From contig JAKCWW010000148.1 of assembly GCA_026260175.1 (NCBI GenBank), forward strand, positions 465 to 64,464: 64,000 bases of DNA. Reading direction: 5' to 3'. Below the pieces are notes generated by a model. It was not told where the DNA came from, did not search any database, and was given only the letters and a program-made list of their open reading frames with translations. This DNA comes from Reticulitermes lucifugus. Lineage: Eukaryota; Arthropoda; Insecta; Blattodea; Rhinotermitidae. The translations under genes were made by a program, and so were the position numbers. Shown in pieces: positions 32,551 through 46,225 of the stretch (position 1 is its first letter; each line of letters starts with the position of its first letter).

Positions 32551-33629
32551 ACATTTCTTCCGAAGGTTTAGTTCTCCGCTGTCAAGATAAATCCACTACT
32601 GTTCTATACTCAGACATCATTCACCACCAACGCTATGTAATTGGAGCAACTGACAGCATCTTTAAAATAAAACACCTGGTTCTCAGTGACCATACTTATA
32701 AAATACACCTGCCAGAACCTACTGGCAGGTCGGTTTCGATGTCATGTACGTTAGAGATACGGAGAACTTGTGATTATTTCTTGGCGTTCAATATACGCGT
32801 AAGAAATAATGGGCCTAGTTTATAGTTAACCAAATGAAGTGTGTGTTCAAAGGACAACCTTAGGTTTCGTGTAAATAATGGAAGTACATCACACAACGCA
32901 GTGCGGTAGGAAGTGCTGTTGACCGGAAGAAATTAACCGATACTTAATGGTTACAGTGCAATGAACATACAGTACTTACAGAATAAAGCTTACATTAAAT
33001 AACGCAACGATAAAAGTGATCCTTAATACACCAAACAATTACACATATTATCTTGCAGACAGCCACACCACACACACATATCACTGCCTTAACTTCACTG
33101 ACTACGCAGAAAGAAACATCACCAAAGTTCCTCCCCCACGAGTGAGTCACGCTGCTGCACACACCTTCAGCTTCATCAGCGTCTTCTTACGTTACTTCCT
33201 CCAGCAAATACCAGCATAACCAACTTAATTTACTAGAACGCACTAACCAAATGTCCCTAAAGAATTTTACTCTGTTCACCAGATATTCCATATTTTACTA
33301 CAAAATACGGATAAATGACATGTGGTATATATAAGTTCATTAATCAGGTGTAAACTTAATGAGAAAAAACAACGCTCGAATTCTTAAATTTATATTCTGA
33401 AATCTGAGACTGTCACAGCGATAAGGCGTCACATAGGCTGATAAAAGTTTTCCACCATTCGAAGGATTATGTCGCACCCGTCTTCAGATATACACTGAAT
33501 ATAGATACAGAAATTCCCCCGAAATTTTGATAAATGTATACCAATTAACACGTCGTGTCATTCCAGAATATACATTCGTGATAGCGTGATAAGCTTAGTA
33601 CACATTTACGTGTATTATGGAGTCTGCTG
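32551..33629. other. Unassigned sequence
   Basis: No gene or repeat could be supported. Confidence 0.4.
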
Positions 33630-33765
33630 TTATTGTCGAGTGCGTACCATACTTGCTTCGTAGTTGCGAGGTCCCGGATTGCAATCTCGGCCCCGGTAAA
33701 CGAGTAAAGTTCTTCGTAATTTTTCTCAGTATCCCCAGGTCAAAGCAGGCATTGTACCTTTAGCT
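33630..33765 (+). mobile_element. Possible decayed tRNA-derived SINE
   Basis: GAGGTCCCGGATTGCAATCT then CGGCCCCGGTAAACGAG resembles a B-box region (GTTCGAATC changed to ATTGCAATC) of a tRNA-like head. The A box upstream is poorly preserved. A body could follow to about 33765, but there is no second copy in the window to confirm it. Confidence 0.4.
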
Positions 33766-36235
33766 ATATGACAACAGTTTTCTTCGATATGCTTTCGTGT
33801 TTGAATACCAGTTTTGTAAATCTTCTGTCTTCATATGCCCTACAGTGCCTACCGTCCCAAGCAAAATTTACGGAATGACTATATTTACACTTATACTCTC
33901 AATATATTGAGAAGAAATTTAGGAAGCTGTAATAATAGATTTGAAATTCGTTTTACACCGGTAATTTAATTTTCCCATAGTTTATCATTTATTTACATCT
34001 GTCTTACGAATATGCTTTAACAGTTTACTGATGTTTCAGATCTTTCCTTAGAAGGAACTAGATTCTTAAGAAATAAAATCAGGGTGTATTGACTTCAGAC
34101 CTCAAATTGCAACACTTCGAAGCATAAATTTCACGTAAAAATTATTTAAAAGTGAAACATTACCTCAAAACAAACATTCATCACTACAAAGACCACCCAG
34201 TTAAGGTTTCTCAAGGAAATAAATATGTAATATTTTAACAATCGTATGAAACACATAAATACAGTATGTGACAACATACACAGTTCTTTAATGTAGAAAC
34301 GGGTGGTCAATATAGCTACCAACTTGCCGTAAAGGGACAAGAAGAGCGAATTATATGGAAGATATTCAGAAGGATCACTTACATTTCACATTCTCTTTTA
34401 TTAATGATCGGAAATCTGAAGTATAAAATACTTTACAGAAGAATAACAAAATAATACGACAGATCAATAGTCAAATGTTCCCTGTTAGTGCTTTAAAGGT
34501 ACTAACATTTGCAAAGTATACGAACCTAAGAAGTACTTAGGAAGTTCTAAAATTGAAATTTTTTATGGAAAAGAAGAGTTGTATTTGTTGAAGAATAACA
34601 TGTGAGTTTTTTACTTTTCTCTTTCCATACACTATTCAGTTTGAGTAACCCGAAGTTCCGTCATCATCTACTAACAAATCTGGTCGCACTATAGTGATTA
34701 ATTGTACAGACTCTCGTATATCAAACTGTGGGAAGCGCGTTTACTCTGCTCACAAACATGTAAGCAGAGTAAGGCTGTCTTTTACACAAGACGTGACATG
34801 ACATTGCATAATGCAGGGACACTAGTTACCGTTACAGAGACAGTACGTTGAGATATGCGATTGTTATAATGGGACAAGAAGCCGTAATTTATGCTCCTTA
34901 AATAGCAAACGTGTAAATTTATGTACTACGCTGGAAATACCCACCTTGCCACCAATCACACAATAGAATGGTCCAAACGTTGTTGACAAGCTGATTAATG
35001 CATAACCCAAACGTTCATTATAATCATTCTCAACATAATTAAGATTAGGTCGGAAGATTTGTTGCTTTATAGCTAAAACTGTTATTGGTCCTTCCATCAT
35101 GGTCTGGGTTGTTCCACATACCGCCGTCCCTGAGGCTGGTACTTCTGTTAATTCGTTTCAGGTGATCTCTCCAGTTCTTCTGTTGCCATTGTGTATGTCC
35201 TGTCGTAGTGTATTTACTCTAGTGTGAACATCAGTTTTCTTCAGTGGTCATATAGTGAAAGACCTAATCCTGGTCTTAAAAATCCAACTTTAGTCGCTGA
35301 CAGTAAAATGTTGCCCAGCTTCCTATTATGAATGCGCCTCTTCCTTCCATATATCTTAACGATCCCTTCATACTCCTAATTGAGGGTTTTTAGGCGCGTT
35401 CGCAAAATTGCGAAAAGCTGCCATTAGCTTCATCATATCTATCTCTCCGTCTGCCTGGAAAAACTTAGGTCCCACTGGAAGTATTTTCATAAAATGTAAT
35501 ATTTGAGTATTTTTCGCTAATCTGTCGGGAAAAATCAAGGTTGATTAAAATCTTACAAAAATAAGGGTACTGTAGATGAACACCTATATATATGTATGAT
35601 AATACCTCGCTGAATTCTTCTTAGGATGAGAAATACTTCAGAAAAAAGTTGTGGAGAAAATCAAAACACATATACTCGTATTTTGTTCAATAATATTCTT
35701 CCCGAAAATCGTGCCGTTCAGGAGACAATGTGGAAGAATATGGTAGAGCCGAATAGGCTACAGATGGCAATATATACGTAATACAAGGCATGCGGTTTAC
35801 ATGCTGGATATATAAGGCTATAGACACGCGCCAACGCGCCTAAATATTACGTTTATAGTTACAGTGCTTGTCTTGTCTTTACGGTCCTCAGTTACTCTGC
35901 CTTCCTTACAATTGACTCAGGCTCTAACATGCGAGTTTGTAAGAATGTTTTCACTACAGTAACAGGAAATTTTAGTTACAAACACGTGAGAAATTTTTAC
36001 GAGCTAAAAAAACAATTGTACCATTACAGAAGGAACAATGGATTTTGTGGTTTCGTTGTGGAGTGCTATGTAAATGAAACTAGGACAGGAATCTTACCTT
36101 CAGGATTATTTCAGCATTTGTCCCCTGCGAAATAACTGACCAACCAACAGACTAACAAACCTTACTGAGTAGAGTCTTCAGTACAGTGTATTCATTCAGT
36201 TCAGTACAGTGTGTTCACTTCAGCAGTACACTTGG
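33766..36235. other. Unassigned AT-rich sequence
   Basis: Frames up to 78 codons have no recognisable domain; no repeat was identified. Confidence 0.4.
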
Positions 36236-36242
36236 CAGTCTA

Positions 36243-36310
36243 TTAGATCGTACTCTCTGGAGAACTCGCTTTGCAAATTGCTATGGACCTGTCGTAACAG
36301 AGACTACGCA
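36243..36310 (+). mobile_element. Minimal RTE-like LINE 3' end
   Basis: TTAGATCGTACTCTCTGGAG then AACTCGCTTTGCAAATTGCT and ATGGACCTGTCGTAACAGAG match the last codons of the RTE-like family (LDRTLWRTRF...YGPVV). Only about 65 bp are left, the shortest copy of the family here. The TGAA tail is not kept. Confidence 0.7.
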
Positions 36311-39300
36311 AATAAAAGTGCGGTGTTTAATGTGCCATAGTGGAGACTGCATGTAGGAGTACTGGTGCGAGAAACACGTTTAAAAACCGATCCTCATACA
36401 GGCGCCAACAATTTCACACACCCTGTATATTAAACAGAGTGAGTCTTATTAATTACACGAAGAATGAAGCGTTACAGTTAAAACCAGGGCCTGTTTAAGG
36501 GTCTCGGAATCCGTACAGCTGCAAGTCCTGCAGATTTACAGATTCCGACAGCACTGTTCGGGGGGCTTCTGAAGGGATGGTTGTAATTTTGCATTTCACA
36601 TTTAATGTTGCATTTCCCATTTAATGTTAACCACTTCAATTTAATGTAAAACTTTTTTTACGTAAAATTCACATTGTTGTATCTGCATTATCAGTTCACG
36701 ACCAAGCGTTGGTAGAGCCAAAAATATGTTTCTATTCGACCCAGAAATATCTGTAACCGGCCCTGCTTACGTCCATTAACAACTCGTTCCTTTTTCATTT
36801 TCCATAGTAACGATAGGACTAGTGAAGCAATGCAAAGCACATTATAATACGTGGAACAAACCAGCGCGATCTCAGACGGGACAATGTGCATTACTGGCTT
36901 GAGAACAAGTTTCTGCAAGCTTTGAGGCCAGAAAGAAGGGTTCCTATTCTCTGTCCCACAGAAGGATATCCTGAATGAGGTACCTAACACACGAACAAGG
37001 GTCTTGTATGTGGCGCTGTCCAACTATTTGTTCTGATATGAAAGACAGTTTATGATAATTTGTTCACGTGTGTAACCATCTAAGTTCCTTCAGCACTGTA
37101 CACACACGCTTTAAGTTCCATGGCAGAGAAGGGGTTGCCCTCTTAAAAGCACCCGCTGTCCCGTAGCGCGTGTAGGACCTTTAACCTTCTCTGCACCTTG
37201 TTGCACAGAAATAAAAACAAGATTACTTCTATGAATGTGTAGGTCTTATGCTCCCTCCTTTTTCAAATGGGCTCCATGGTTCAGATATTCAGCTGTGGAA
37301 ATATCCAAAGAGCAGAAGAAGTCAAGTGTGCACTAACAGCCTGCTGAAAATTTCGTACAGGTGGTCATCAAGAAACGTACGCACTCTAGACAAATATCCC
37401 CGTTTCTGTTTTCATTATATAAATGTTCCAGTGTTTTTTATAAACAATACACACAAAGGTTACTGACTACTGGGATCTGACGCCGTGTAGATGGACAAAA
37501 ATTTACCAACGTTGTGGAGGAACTTGGACCTTGCATCTCCGTTCGAAAAACTCTTCGCCTCTTGTTTGAGACGCAGTCTCCCATTGGATCGCTTACAGCT
37601 CCTAACCCTACGCTCTTCATATATCCGTACCTTCTTTCTCCTGAATGACTTACTCTTCTACCCTGAGAATAAATTAGCTGGTTTCTGAGAGAAGTTGAAA
37701 GTGGCACGTAAAGACAGCTTCTTATTCACAGACACAGTTGTTTCCTTTCACAATCACAAAAGTGTAGTAACTTAATATAGTATATTATTTAAAGACATTA
37801 GTTAAAAATTTTAGGCAAGAGACAACATAAACTAACCCTTCAAATTTTAATGGTTAACATTACATAATCATATGCAGTCAGATTTGACACTTAAGTATTG
37901 TATTTCGCCCACACATTGTCTTTATTTTATGTCCTCCGTAAGATTCTCACAATAAAGAGCGTTTATTTCCCTACACACCTTTAATAAATTGGTCTTCTAA
38001 TGAAAGCACACCGTTTTTTCTGTGAGGTACGAACTGAACATTTAGCGTAGAATGTAGGTTCCCTTTGGTCTACAAATGGTTCAAAACACCGGAACTTGAA
38101 TGTCTTGTTTCAAAAACCGGGAATAATATTTTGTGTCTTATCCAAAAAATCCATCGCATTATCTCTAAGCATCGCTGTAACAGCCGTGGGTAATCTAAAT
38201 ACCAGCAAAGGTGGGCTAAATTTCAGATCTTTCTTGTAGGATTATTTTACATTACAAATAACAAGCACAGGTGCAAAGTACCACATGTTTCGACATTAAA
38301 ATAAACTCTGCATTTTGCACGCAGAATATATTTAGGTCTTTTACATTATTCTAACTACAAACTAAGATTATTCCTCTACACAACACTAAGTTAAATAAAT
38401 GGCAAATTTTGGCCTACGTACTGAAATTCTCGTAAGAAGAAAAATTAGTAAACAATCTGACAACGATTTTTACATAATCCAAAACAGAGAATACTCTTAA
38501 AACAAACGACGTACGGAAAAATTATTTTCCATAATAAAGCTTCCAGACGGTTATATGTGTAATTTCCAAGCCATATAATCTTAGTAAGTGGCAGTGTCCT
38601 TGAATACCACAAAGATACGTATAAAAGTATGGCGCCAAATGTAAAGATATTTTAAAATACCCTGCATTTAACCTCTCTAAAATGAATGGCGCACTACATG
38701 ATAAACAATTACGGTAGTACATTTTACCACGTCTTTATTACTATTATCGTTATTATTAAACAAAACCACTCTGAGTTTTGAGAAGCAAAGAAGTGCACCC
38801 AAGAAAGCAAAATTAAAAAACATAAACCTAAAATTACGCCTATAATTAAACGCAGGTGTAATATGTATTCTGCCAGAAATACATACATTTTGTTAATACC
38901 TCCTTGTAACTTTACTTATTTCATTGTCTTTGATAAATATATTTTATGGAGACAAAGTTAATATTTATATTGTCATATAGTCAGATATATTCTACAATAT
39001 CACTGACTTAAAGTTTATATTGGCGATTTCTCTAAAATATTTTAGGCTCATTATTGATCGTTTTTATTTAGATCTATTTCATTCCAGCATTGGAGATTAT
39101 AGCCACAGATGTCTATGCAGTTTTCTATCGTCTATTTAATCTTAAATTTAGAATACAGAAGTTAAATTGTGCTAAACAATACATACATACAATGGTGACA
39201 TGTTTGGTGTAAATAAGGTACATCTACTATTTTATCTACTTTAGGTTGTACAACTTTAACATCCATCTATTAGTTTTAAGTTTATGTAGGCAGTAACAGA

Positions 39301-41534
39301 GTACGTATGATGTATTAATTAAGTTTTGAATAATAAATTTTTACGTTAGCCTTAGGACGTAATACGTAAAACTCTAATGAACACTCAACAGTTTTCATGC
39401 ACTGAATCACAAAACTTTCCATTAAGTATATATTAAAATTACTCATATTATAAAAATTAATCAGTATTTAAACAGGTAACTCTGTAGGCTCTTCAGTAAC
39501 AGTAAAAGACGCAAACAGAAAAGTATTACGACAGCTAGTTCATGCCGTTGTCAAGCACAGTATCTACACATAATTAGTCTCAACCGGACAGTAGTTGTCA
39601 TTATATTTATCCATTATTCTTCTGGTTTTTATGTTTTCTTTCACAGAAACCCAAAAATCTATATCCAGAAGCGAAAAATAGGTTCAGAAAAAGCAGTAAT
39701 AAAGGAGACTGGAGATTCCCATACTTTATTCCGTATTCTATTACCGATCTCTGTAGAAATAAATGTGTACATGGCAGCACTGCTTACTCTAATTATGTGT
39801 TTTTCGAAATTTCTCATTTAATGGCGTGCACATTAGTGGAATAGTGATTTTGAAACTACAACAAACTTTATAAGGAATACTTACAGAAAAATGGAAGGGC
39901 CATACAAACTCCGTACTAGAAATTTAGATTATTAAATTTCCCCTTGTGTTTTAATGGATATTTCGTTATAAATTTTAATAATAGCCCTTCAGACACTCGC
40001 CATTTGTAAATATAATACAAATAAAAGTTGCAGTTCTCAATAATTTTTGTATCTTATATTATGCACAGTTGTCTCTGATGATAAGCTAGTTTTCATGTAA
40101 TATAATAATAATAAGGCAATCCCTACGCTTCATGTAACTAGGCTTTACGTTTGACCAATATAAACCTAAATTAAACTCATTCCTTGGAAGCTACTGTAAA
40201 TCCTAATAAGAAATTTTCTTCGAAATCCTATCAATAATTTTGAAGAAAAAATGTTCGAACAAATAGACACGCATACCTATTACGTTTCATTTTATACAGT
40301 CATAATGAGAAGGTATTCTGTACCAATGCGATTCAAGAAAAACTCGGAAGACATATTCTATTATAACTCCCTGTATGGTATAACAGCTAAGTTGGGTTAT
40401 GAGAAAAAGAGATGAAAACGTAGAAACTGAGTGGATGACAATTTGGTTTGTGTTTGGGAATTAGTTTATGAAAACAGGCAAAAGAATTACACTGAAAATA
40501 TAGAATATGTTATAAGAAATAAAGAAATATCAATAATATTCAGAGACAAATACAAATATTGAAATACTTATATAACCTCACAAATAAAAAAGCAGAAACT
40601 AGTAAAATGTCTCGTGTGCAACCACTGATATTATTAAATATATTAATTTCGTATGTATCAGTGACGATAGTAAATTATTCCTGTTACGGTCGTTGACGTC
40701 TTCCTCAGTTGTATTAGCCTGAATTAATATTGCATCATTGCTTCGCTGCTTTGATTACTGAGAGAACACAAAATGCGATTTCATAGAAATGACAAGTGAC
40801 AGCAGCTTATCTCAAACAACATTATCTCATTCAGCTCTAGCGGCCACAAAAATTCAACACAGAAACTAATCGAGATAGGAAGTCTGAATCAAATGCACGA
40901 CCATCTGAATTCGAGGCACAACAATCAGGCTATGAACCCTAAAGTAAAATTAAAAGTTAAAGAAAAGGGAGAAAAAGAAAAATAAGAATATGATTACGAT
41001 GATAAAAATTATGCCAAACATATAATGTGACCGGTACTGAGGAGTAATTTTTATGTTACAAAATAACAATATGACAATACACAATATTTTGTTCCTTGTA
41101 TGGTACTTAAGTTCGGTTGTCAGTTGCTCACACCATATAGCATCGAAGAGTATAATGGTTAGCAGACAACAAACTGGAAAGAATATGGCCCCAGTTTGAA
41201 GTACAACCCTGAATTTTCCGGTAGCGATGGGTGATGGACGTCTTATATATTACTTCCTTATATTTATGTGTCACAACAGGATGTATAAGCTGAGATCAAA
41301 TACCTATCAGGATACTCGAATTCCAAGCTGAAATTTAAATCCTAGGCCATTTCAAAGAAGGTTACCCACATGATCGCAAGATTTGTTTCATTTATAAATT
41401 ACAGAATGCTTTGTAGCAGGAGATAAAAGGTTTTATGTATCTGTGTATTACCCAGTACAGACTTCAACAGTAGGAAATAATATTGGATATTGTTGTCTTC
41501 CGGAACATTATTCCGTGTAGTACAGTAAAGTGCA
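36311..41534. other. Long AT-rich stretch, nothing identified
   Basis: Over 5 kb of AT-rich sequence with short frames only (the longest, 110 codons on the minus strand at 36691-37023, has no known domain). A weak CGAAACATGTGG-type half motif lies on the minus strand near 38280-38295. A stretch near 37860-38000 shares CTCACAATAAA and TTATTTC blocks with 56030-56070, too little to define a repeat. Confidence 0.45.
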
Positions 41535-41578
41535 AAGGCGTTTCGAAGAGATATGTTACGGCCATCATCAGTGTAACT
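41535..41578 (-). ncRNA. Solitary hammerhead-like motif, intact core boxes
   Basis: On the minus strand: ACACTGATGATGGCCG, loop, CTCTTCGAAACGCCTTTG. The first box is a textbook CTGATGA and the second is CGAAAC, but stem II is poor and the site after GAAAC is GCC rather than GTH. There is no mirror copy next to it. Confidence 0.35.
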
Positions 41579-41859
41579 GTACATGATAATGGAGACAGCA
41601 GGTTCCAGTAATATTTCAGCAACGTTTTACCAAAATACAAGTCGTCACACTGCAGGCGACAGAAACCTTATTAGTAACAGTCAACTGTCACACAATAACA
41701 CCTTATATGAGCGTTTGTTTAAATCAAAGGCAGAGTAACACTCACTGGCATTCGATCAACATCTTCTCTTTTCTTACTTGGTACCTAACAACGTACAGAC
41801 TAAAACACACAAAACTATAATGCTGTCTAAGGTTATATACGGGCGTGTAATTTCGCTCT

Positions 41860-42345
41860 CACATTAAGGGAAGAACGTAGGCTGATGCTGTTTGAGAAAA
41901 TGTTCTGAAGAATATGTTTAGCCATAAGAGGAAGGAAGTAACAGGGGACTTGAGAAAAATTCTTAAAGAGGAGAATAACGATTTGTAATCTGCGCAAATT
42001 ATTATTGAAGTAATATAATTAAGGAGGATGAGATTGGCAAGACATGTACCAGGCATGGGGCAGAAGAGAAATGCATACGATATTTGATGTGGAAACGTGA
42101 AGAAAATACAGTAAGACACTGGTATGGCCTAGGCCTAGACGGTATAATAATATTAAAAGTGATGTTAAATCAATATGATTGGAGAGAGTCGACTGGATTA
42201 TTTTTCTCAGGGTAGGAATCAGTGTTGGGCTCTTCTGACAACTACTTTTAATAAACTTCCTGATTCCATAAGATCCGGCGAATAAATTGGCTAGTTGATT
42301 TATTGGTTTCACAAAAAAGAACCTATACTATAGGGGTGGTTAGTT
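41860..42345 (+). mobile_element. LINE 3' part, AGTT-tailed family
   Basis: The plus strand contains GGATGAGATTGGCAAGACAT then GTACCAGGCATGGGGCAGAA (cf. the RT C-terminal RLAGHVARMGEKRNAY run), then TCGACTGGATTATTTTTCTC and CGAATAAATTGGCTAGTTGA, and ends near TAGGGGTGGTTAGTTGATTG. Stops interrupt it throughout. Confidence 0.6.
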
Positions 42346-42569
42346 GATTGTTTACTTAATTAAAACATTATGTTGTGTCAACAGAGTGTATGAAATTTGA
42401 AACTTGGTCCTTCACATCAGGACAGGAGAGTAACGTTTGTACATATCGACCGAAGAGGGAAGAAGTGACAGCAGGCCGGATAATACTGCATAATGAGGAG
42501 CTTCTACATTTCATATAAGCCTTCATAATTATTTCCCTTCATTAATTAGTGTTAGACTAAAAAAATCAA

Positions 42570-42870
42570 GAATTATGACATGAGGGAATGTAGATGGCAT
42601 GCCAGAGGACAGAAGTAGGTCCCAAAGGTTTGAGGGATAACCTGGAAGGAAGGAAGTGACTACGAACACCACGATGTAGACGGTGGGCTAACATTAGTAT
42701 AAATAGTACAGAAGTGGTGTTTGTTCCTTTCGCTAAGACTACAGACCAGCGGAGAGGTCTTGTGAACATTCGGACTTCATAAAATGAAATGTGGTAAATG
42801 TCATGAGTAGGTACGTACGTATCAGCTTGTCTTGTCGTGAAGAACCCTGCGCCATGAAATCAGTGATAAA
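42570..42870 (+). mobile_element. Second, more decayed LINE 3' part in tandem
   Basis: GTAGATGGCATGCCAGAGGA, GGTGGGCTAACATTAGTATA, ACATTCGGACTTCATAAAAT and GAAGAACCCTGCGCCATGAA follow the order of the family 3' end. It lies about 230 bp after the copy at 41860-42345 in the same orientation, suggesting two insertions or a duplication. Confidence 0.5.
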
Positions 42871-42939
42871 TCAGTTTTTCATTAATTTGTTTGTTTCGTT
42901 TATACATTAAGAAATTCTTTTATCAATGATTGTTATTAC

Positions 42940-42986
42940 AGTTTCATATATATATGTATGTGTGTATATATATACATACATACAGG
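42940..42986. repeat. TA/TG-rich simple sequence
   Basis: ATATATATGTATGTGTGTAT followed by ATATATACATACATACA: an impure short palindromic microsatellite. Confidence 0.8.
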
Positions 42987-42989
42987 AAC

Positions 42990-44411
42990 TGTCCTGTTGT
43001 GTAAGCCCCTCCCAGTTTTTCTCAGCACTTCCAAGACAGTGCCGAGATTTTCTTCAAAACAGAAGTTCGCTTGCTCCTAAATCAAAAATCCTGTATCACA
43101 CCCCCAGGCCCCTTAAAAACTAACCATCTGCAAACAGAAGGAAGACGAGCTTCATACAATTTAAACGTTTCTACTGAAATAAATTTACATATTTTTGCAT
43201 CGCACTGAATACTCCGTATGATACATATTCATGTAACACTATTTTGATTTCAATACGAACGGTACAAACATTATAAATATACATTTACAACTTCCCTATA
43301 GGACTGCACCCTCAATAACAGATCCTTACAGGCATATCCCATTTTAAATTTAAAAATGGTGGGCAGTTTGTAAAATGGCGTCGAGGGGATACGAGTGAGG
43401 ATTGACGTTGAAAAGCCTACACAAGCGCAGTTTTTTCCCCTCTACGTGCCACAGCCGGATATCGATCTCCTGACTCTACACACAAAAAAAACTTTCAACT
43501 CTACCTATGCCGCCATTTTCCTTGAACCACTCTGTCAGTCCTAGCTCAGTGAGTTATATATATATATATATATATATTAACGTGTTTAAAAGAAAATCGT
43601 GAACAAAACACTTTTGTAACACCTCATTGCAGCATTGCGTTTTATTGTACGTCTATTGGAAATAACAGATACCAACACAATTAAACACATTACCGCACTA
43701 TGTTATATTAACCAAATCAATTGTATGGCGCAAAAATCAACTATATTTATTTGAAGTTCACACAGTATCGAACATAAAAATTATGGTTTTCTGGAACGTG
43801 ATGCCTTGTGGTTTGCTATAGCGGCCCCACTGTATCAGAATAAATTTCCCCTCGTCTTTTAAACTGCAGAAAACTTGGTGTCAGCAAGCACATCCCTGGA
43901 AATAGGTACTGGTGACTCAACAAATACAAAATCTATTTTAAACCTAGAGTCTGCGGTTATTTGTTTATCAAAATACACGGCATTACACCTCCGAAGAACG
44001 TCATCAATGCCAATATTAACACTCAAATATTTTCACGAAGTTCTACAGTGACGTTAAAATAACTAAACAGACTTCTCAGGTAGAATTTTGAAATTACAAA
44101 ACTGGTCAGCTTAAAAAAACAATTTGGCAATATTTCCTTAATTTATATATTTATGTATTTATAGTTTTTAACTACGCCCTCAGGATCCCACATAGTATAG
44201 TATTGATATATTCATCCTCTTCATACAATGTTATTTAATGACCATATATTTTCATGCTGTAAGAAAAATTAAGCAGTATTAAGTTTTTGCATTTAGACTC
44301 AAATGAAATATAACTCTCTCAGTCTTAAAAAATATATATGCTATCATACTGATAAGTACACACGTATTAGAGAATGACCCTCTTAGATTAGAGGTGCTAA
44401 AATATTAAACC
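42990..44411. other. Unassigned; TA microsatellite; possible old tRNA-like repeat
   Basis: A TA repeat lies at 43555-43577. Just left of it, on the minus strand, GAGCTAGGACTGACAGAGTG and GAGATCGATATCCGG could be remains of A and B boxes (43440-43555), too weak to call. Nothing else was identified. Confidence 0.35.
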
Positions 44412-44515
44412 AGGAACCGACGTTTCGAGACAAAGTGTTGGGCTTATTTTAAAGGGTCGAAATATCCAACAGCTTTGAAAATGAGGTCATTGGATTGTCT
44501 TGAATAGTTGGGAAC
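44405..44515. repeat. Palindrome I, decayed alpha-type motif pair
   Basis: The minus strand at 44412-44462 reads GACCCTTTAAAATAAGCCC, loop, TTTGTCTCGAAACGTCGGTT. The plus strand at 44472-44512 reads TTTGAAAATGAGGTCATTGG then ATTGTCTTGAATAGTTGGG. Both align to the alpha-type motif of A and D. Orientation is divergent, as in the other palindromes. The long outer arms seen in A and D are gone. Confidence 0.55.
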
Positions 44516-44519
44516 AAAT

Positions 44520-45449
44520 TATTGAGCCCGCGTTAGATACCTAAAGAAAGCAATTTTTGGCTACACGATGCGCACAACTGAAAACTCACAGGAATCGTAT
44601 GTCACAGCAAGCTTATTCCATACAACTCAGTCCTAAGGATGTAAATGCCGATATAAATTCCGAATGAAATTTTTCGTATTCAAGTGTAAGTCTTGCGCAC
44701 AATTTTATAATAAAGGGCGATTTATCTTATGAATGCTCAGGTTAATCCAGAAGGCTGTAAGAAGTATCAGTAATTTTTAAAATACGAGGTGACAGACTGC
44801 TTATAATTTCTTCTGCGCGCTGCATTAACAAAGCATTTTATGCCCACGATGTGAATAACAATATGAAACACATCCGCAAAGGAATAGCTGACAGTGTTGA
44901 AGAATACGTTAACCTTTAAAGAGGACATTAACCTGAATTATATATAATGATTCAGTTCGTACCGCGCAGTAAACACATTCCGACTCTAACATAAAAACAA
45001 ATCAGTTACTGAAGTATGTCGAAATATTCCTGTTAGTTCTGAAAACTTACAAAAGACACATAATTGCAATGCATGGGCATGGGCATATGTTGAATTTTTT
45101 AGCGTTGAGCTCGGTGATGCATACCACTAGGCTTCAAAATTGTGATTCCTAGCTTGGACATTTTGCATAAATGATGAAATTAAAGGAAGCAGGAATTTCT
45201 AAACAATTATAATATTACATCAATTGCAACATACCAATTATGTATAATAAAATAATAAGACAATCCTGTTTATTAAAAATAGAAAACACTAATTTCCAGT
45301 TGTATCAGGGTCTTTAGTATTGTTGTCATCACTCTTTAGTATCAGCATTACGTTTTATTATTCAAATAACATTGTCAAAAAGAATTCGTAAGCACTCGAA
45401 AATAATGTTCGATGTATCTGCACTCGTATACAGACAACCCAATCTCAAC
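44520..45449. other. Unassigned AT-rich sequence
   Basis: Nothing identified. Confidence 0.4.
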
Positions 45450-45686
45450 ACGGCTGTGACGTCTCTCAGACACCTAACTCTAAACATAACAATGAAAACC
45501 TGTATTTTAAATAAAGCATTATTGTTATTACATTGTTGTGAATTCTTGTTGTAAGTAAATGAAAATAACGGCTGTAACGTCAATCAGACACCAAAATTTA
45601 ATCTTAACCATGAAAACCGATTTTTAAATAATTCATTGTTTTCATTACATTATGGTGGAACATTGTTGTCAGCATATGGAAATTAG
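45450..45686. repeat. Diverged tandem duplication, period about 118 bp
   Basis: CGGCTGTGACGTCTCTCAGA at 45451 returns as CGGCTGTAACGTCAATCAGA at 45569. Matching order continues through CATAACAATGAAAACC / CTTAACCATGAAAACC and ATTACATTGTTGTG / ATTACATTATGGTG. There are two copies, clearly diverged. Short frames exist in the first copy on both strands, but I see no domain. Confidence 0.75.
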
Positions 45687-45689
45687 TTG

Positions 45690-46214
45690 GGTGACCAGTC
45701 AGATGAATTTGCATCTGGTATATGTACTGAAATATTGAACATAAAATGGAATGGTATTGAATTATCTAGCAACACATCATCAAAATAAGAAAAGTGACTG
45801 AGAAGATTAATAAAAAAAAAGAAAACACCGAACTGTCCAACGCGCCATTAAAATAGGGAAATTCTGTGAAAAGACATCTGAAACGCAATAATTTGACGTA
45901 TGAAGTAAGTACAGTATCTGACATCCAGTGACAGCATTACGCACCTGCATGCAGACCTACTGTTATACATATTCACGGAGCTTAATAAGGAAAATCTGTG
46001 TGAGAGTTTATCTGCTGTCTGCAGAAGAAAGTTCCTTCTAGGTTACAATCCTTGTGTTTGGAGGGAGCTCTAATGCAACAGTAACCACACTACGTGCAAT
46101 ACTGCAAGTGTGTTCTTTGTTGCTGAAGCTGACTTTGACTGACAGAAATGACACCGATGCTATAATCCACGAAGTCTGCAGAACGAGTCAACTTACATAG
46201 AGACCTTAGACATT
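45690..46214. other. Unassigned sequence
   Basis: Nothing identified. Confidence 0.4.
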
Positions 46215-46225
46215 ATGAGTTATCT
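46215..46225. repeat. Target site duplication, left, of RTE insertion
   Basis: ATGAGTTATCT, next to the TGAA tail of the element (seen as CATTCATTCATTC). Confidence 0.88.

Noticed and set aside
43440-43555. Possible tRNA-derived SINE on the minus strand
   Set aside because: A- and B-box similarity is too weak and no second copy supports it.
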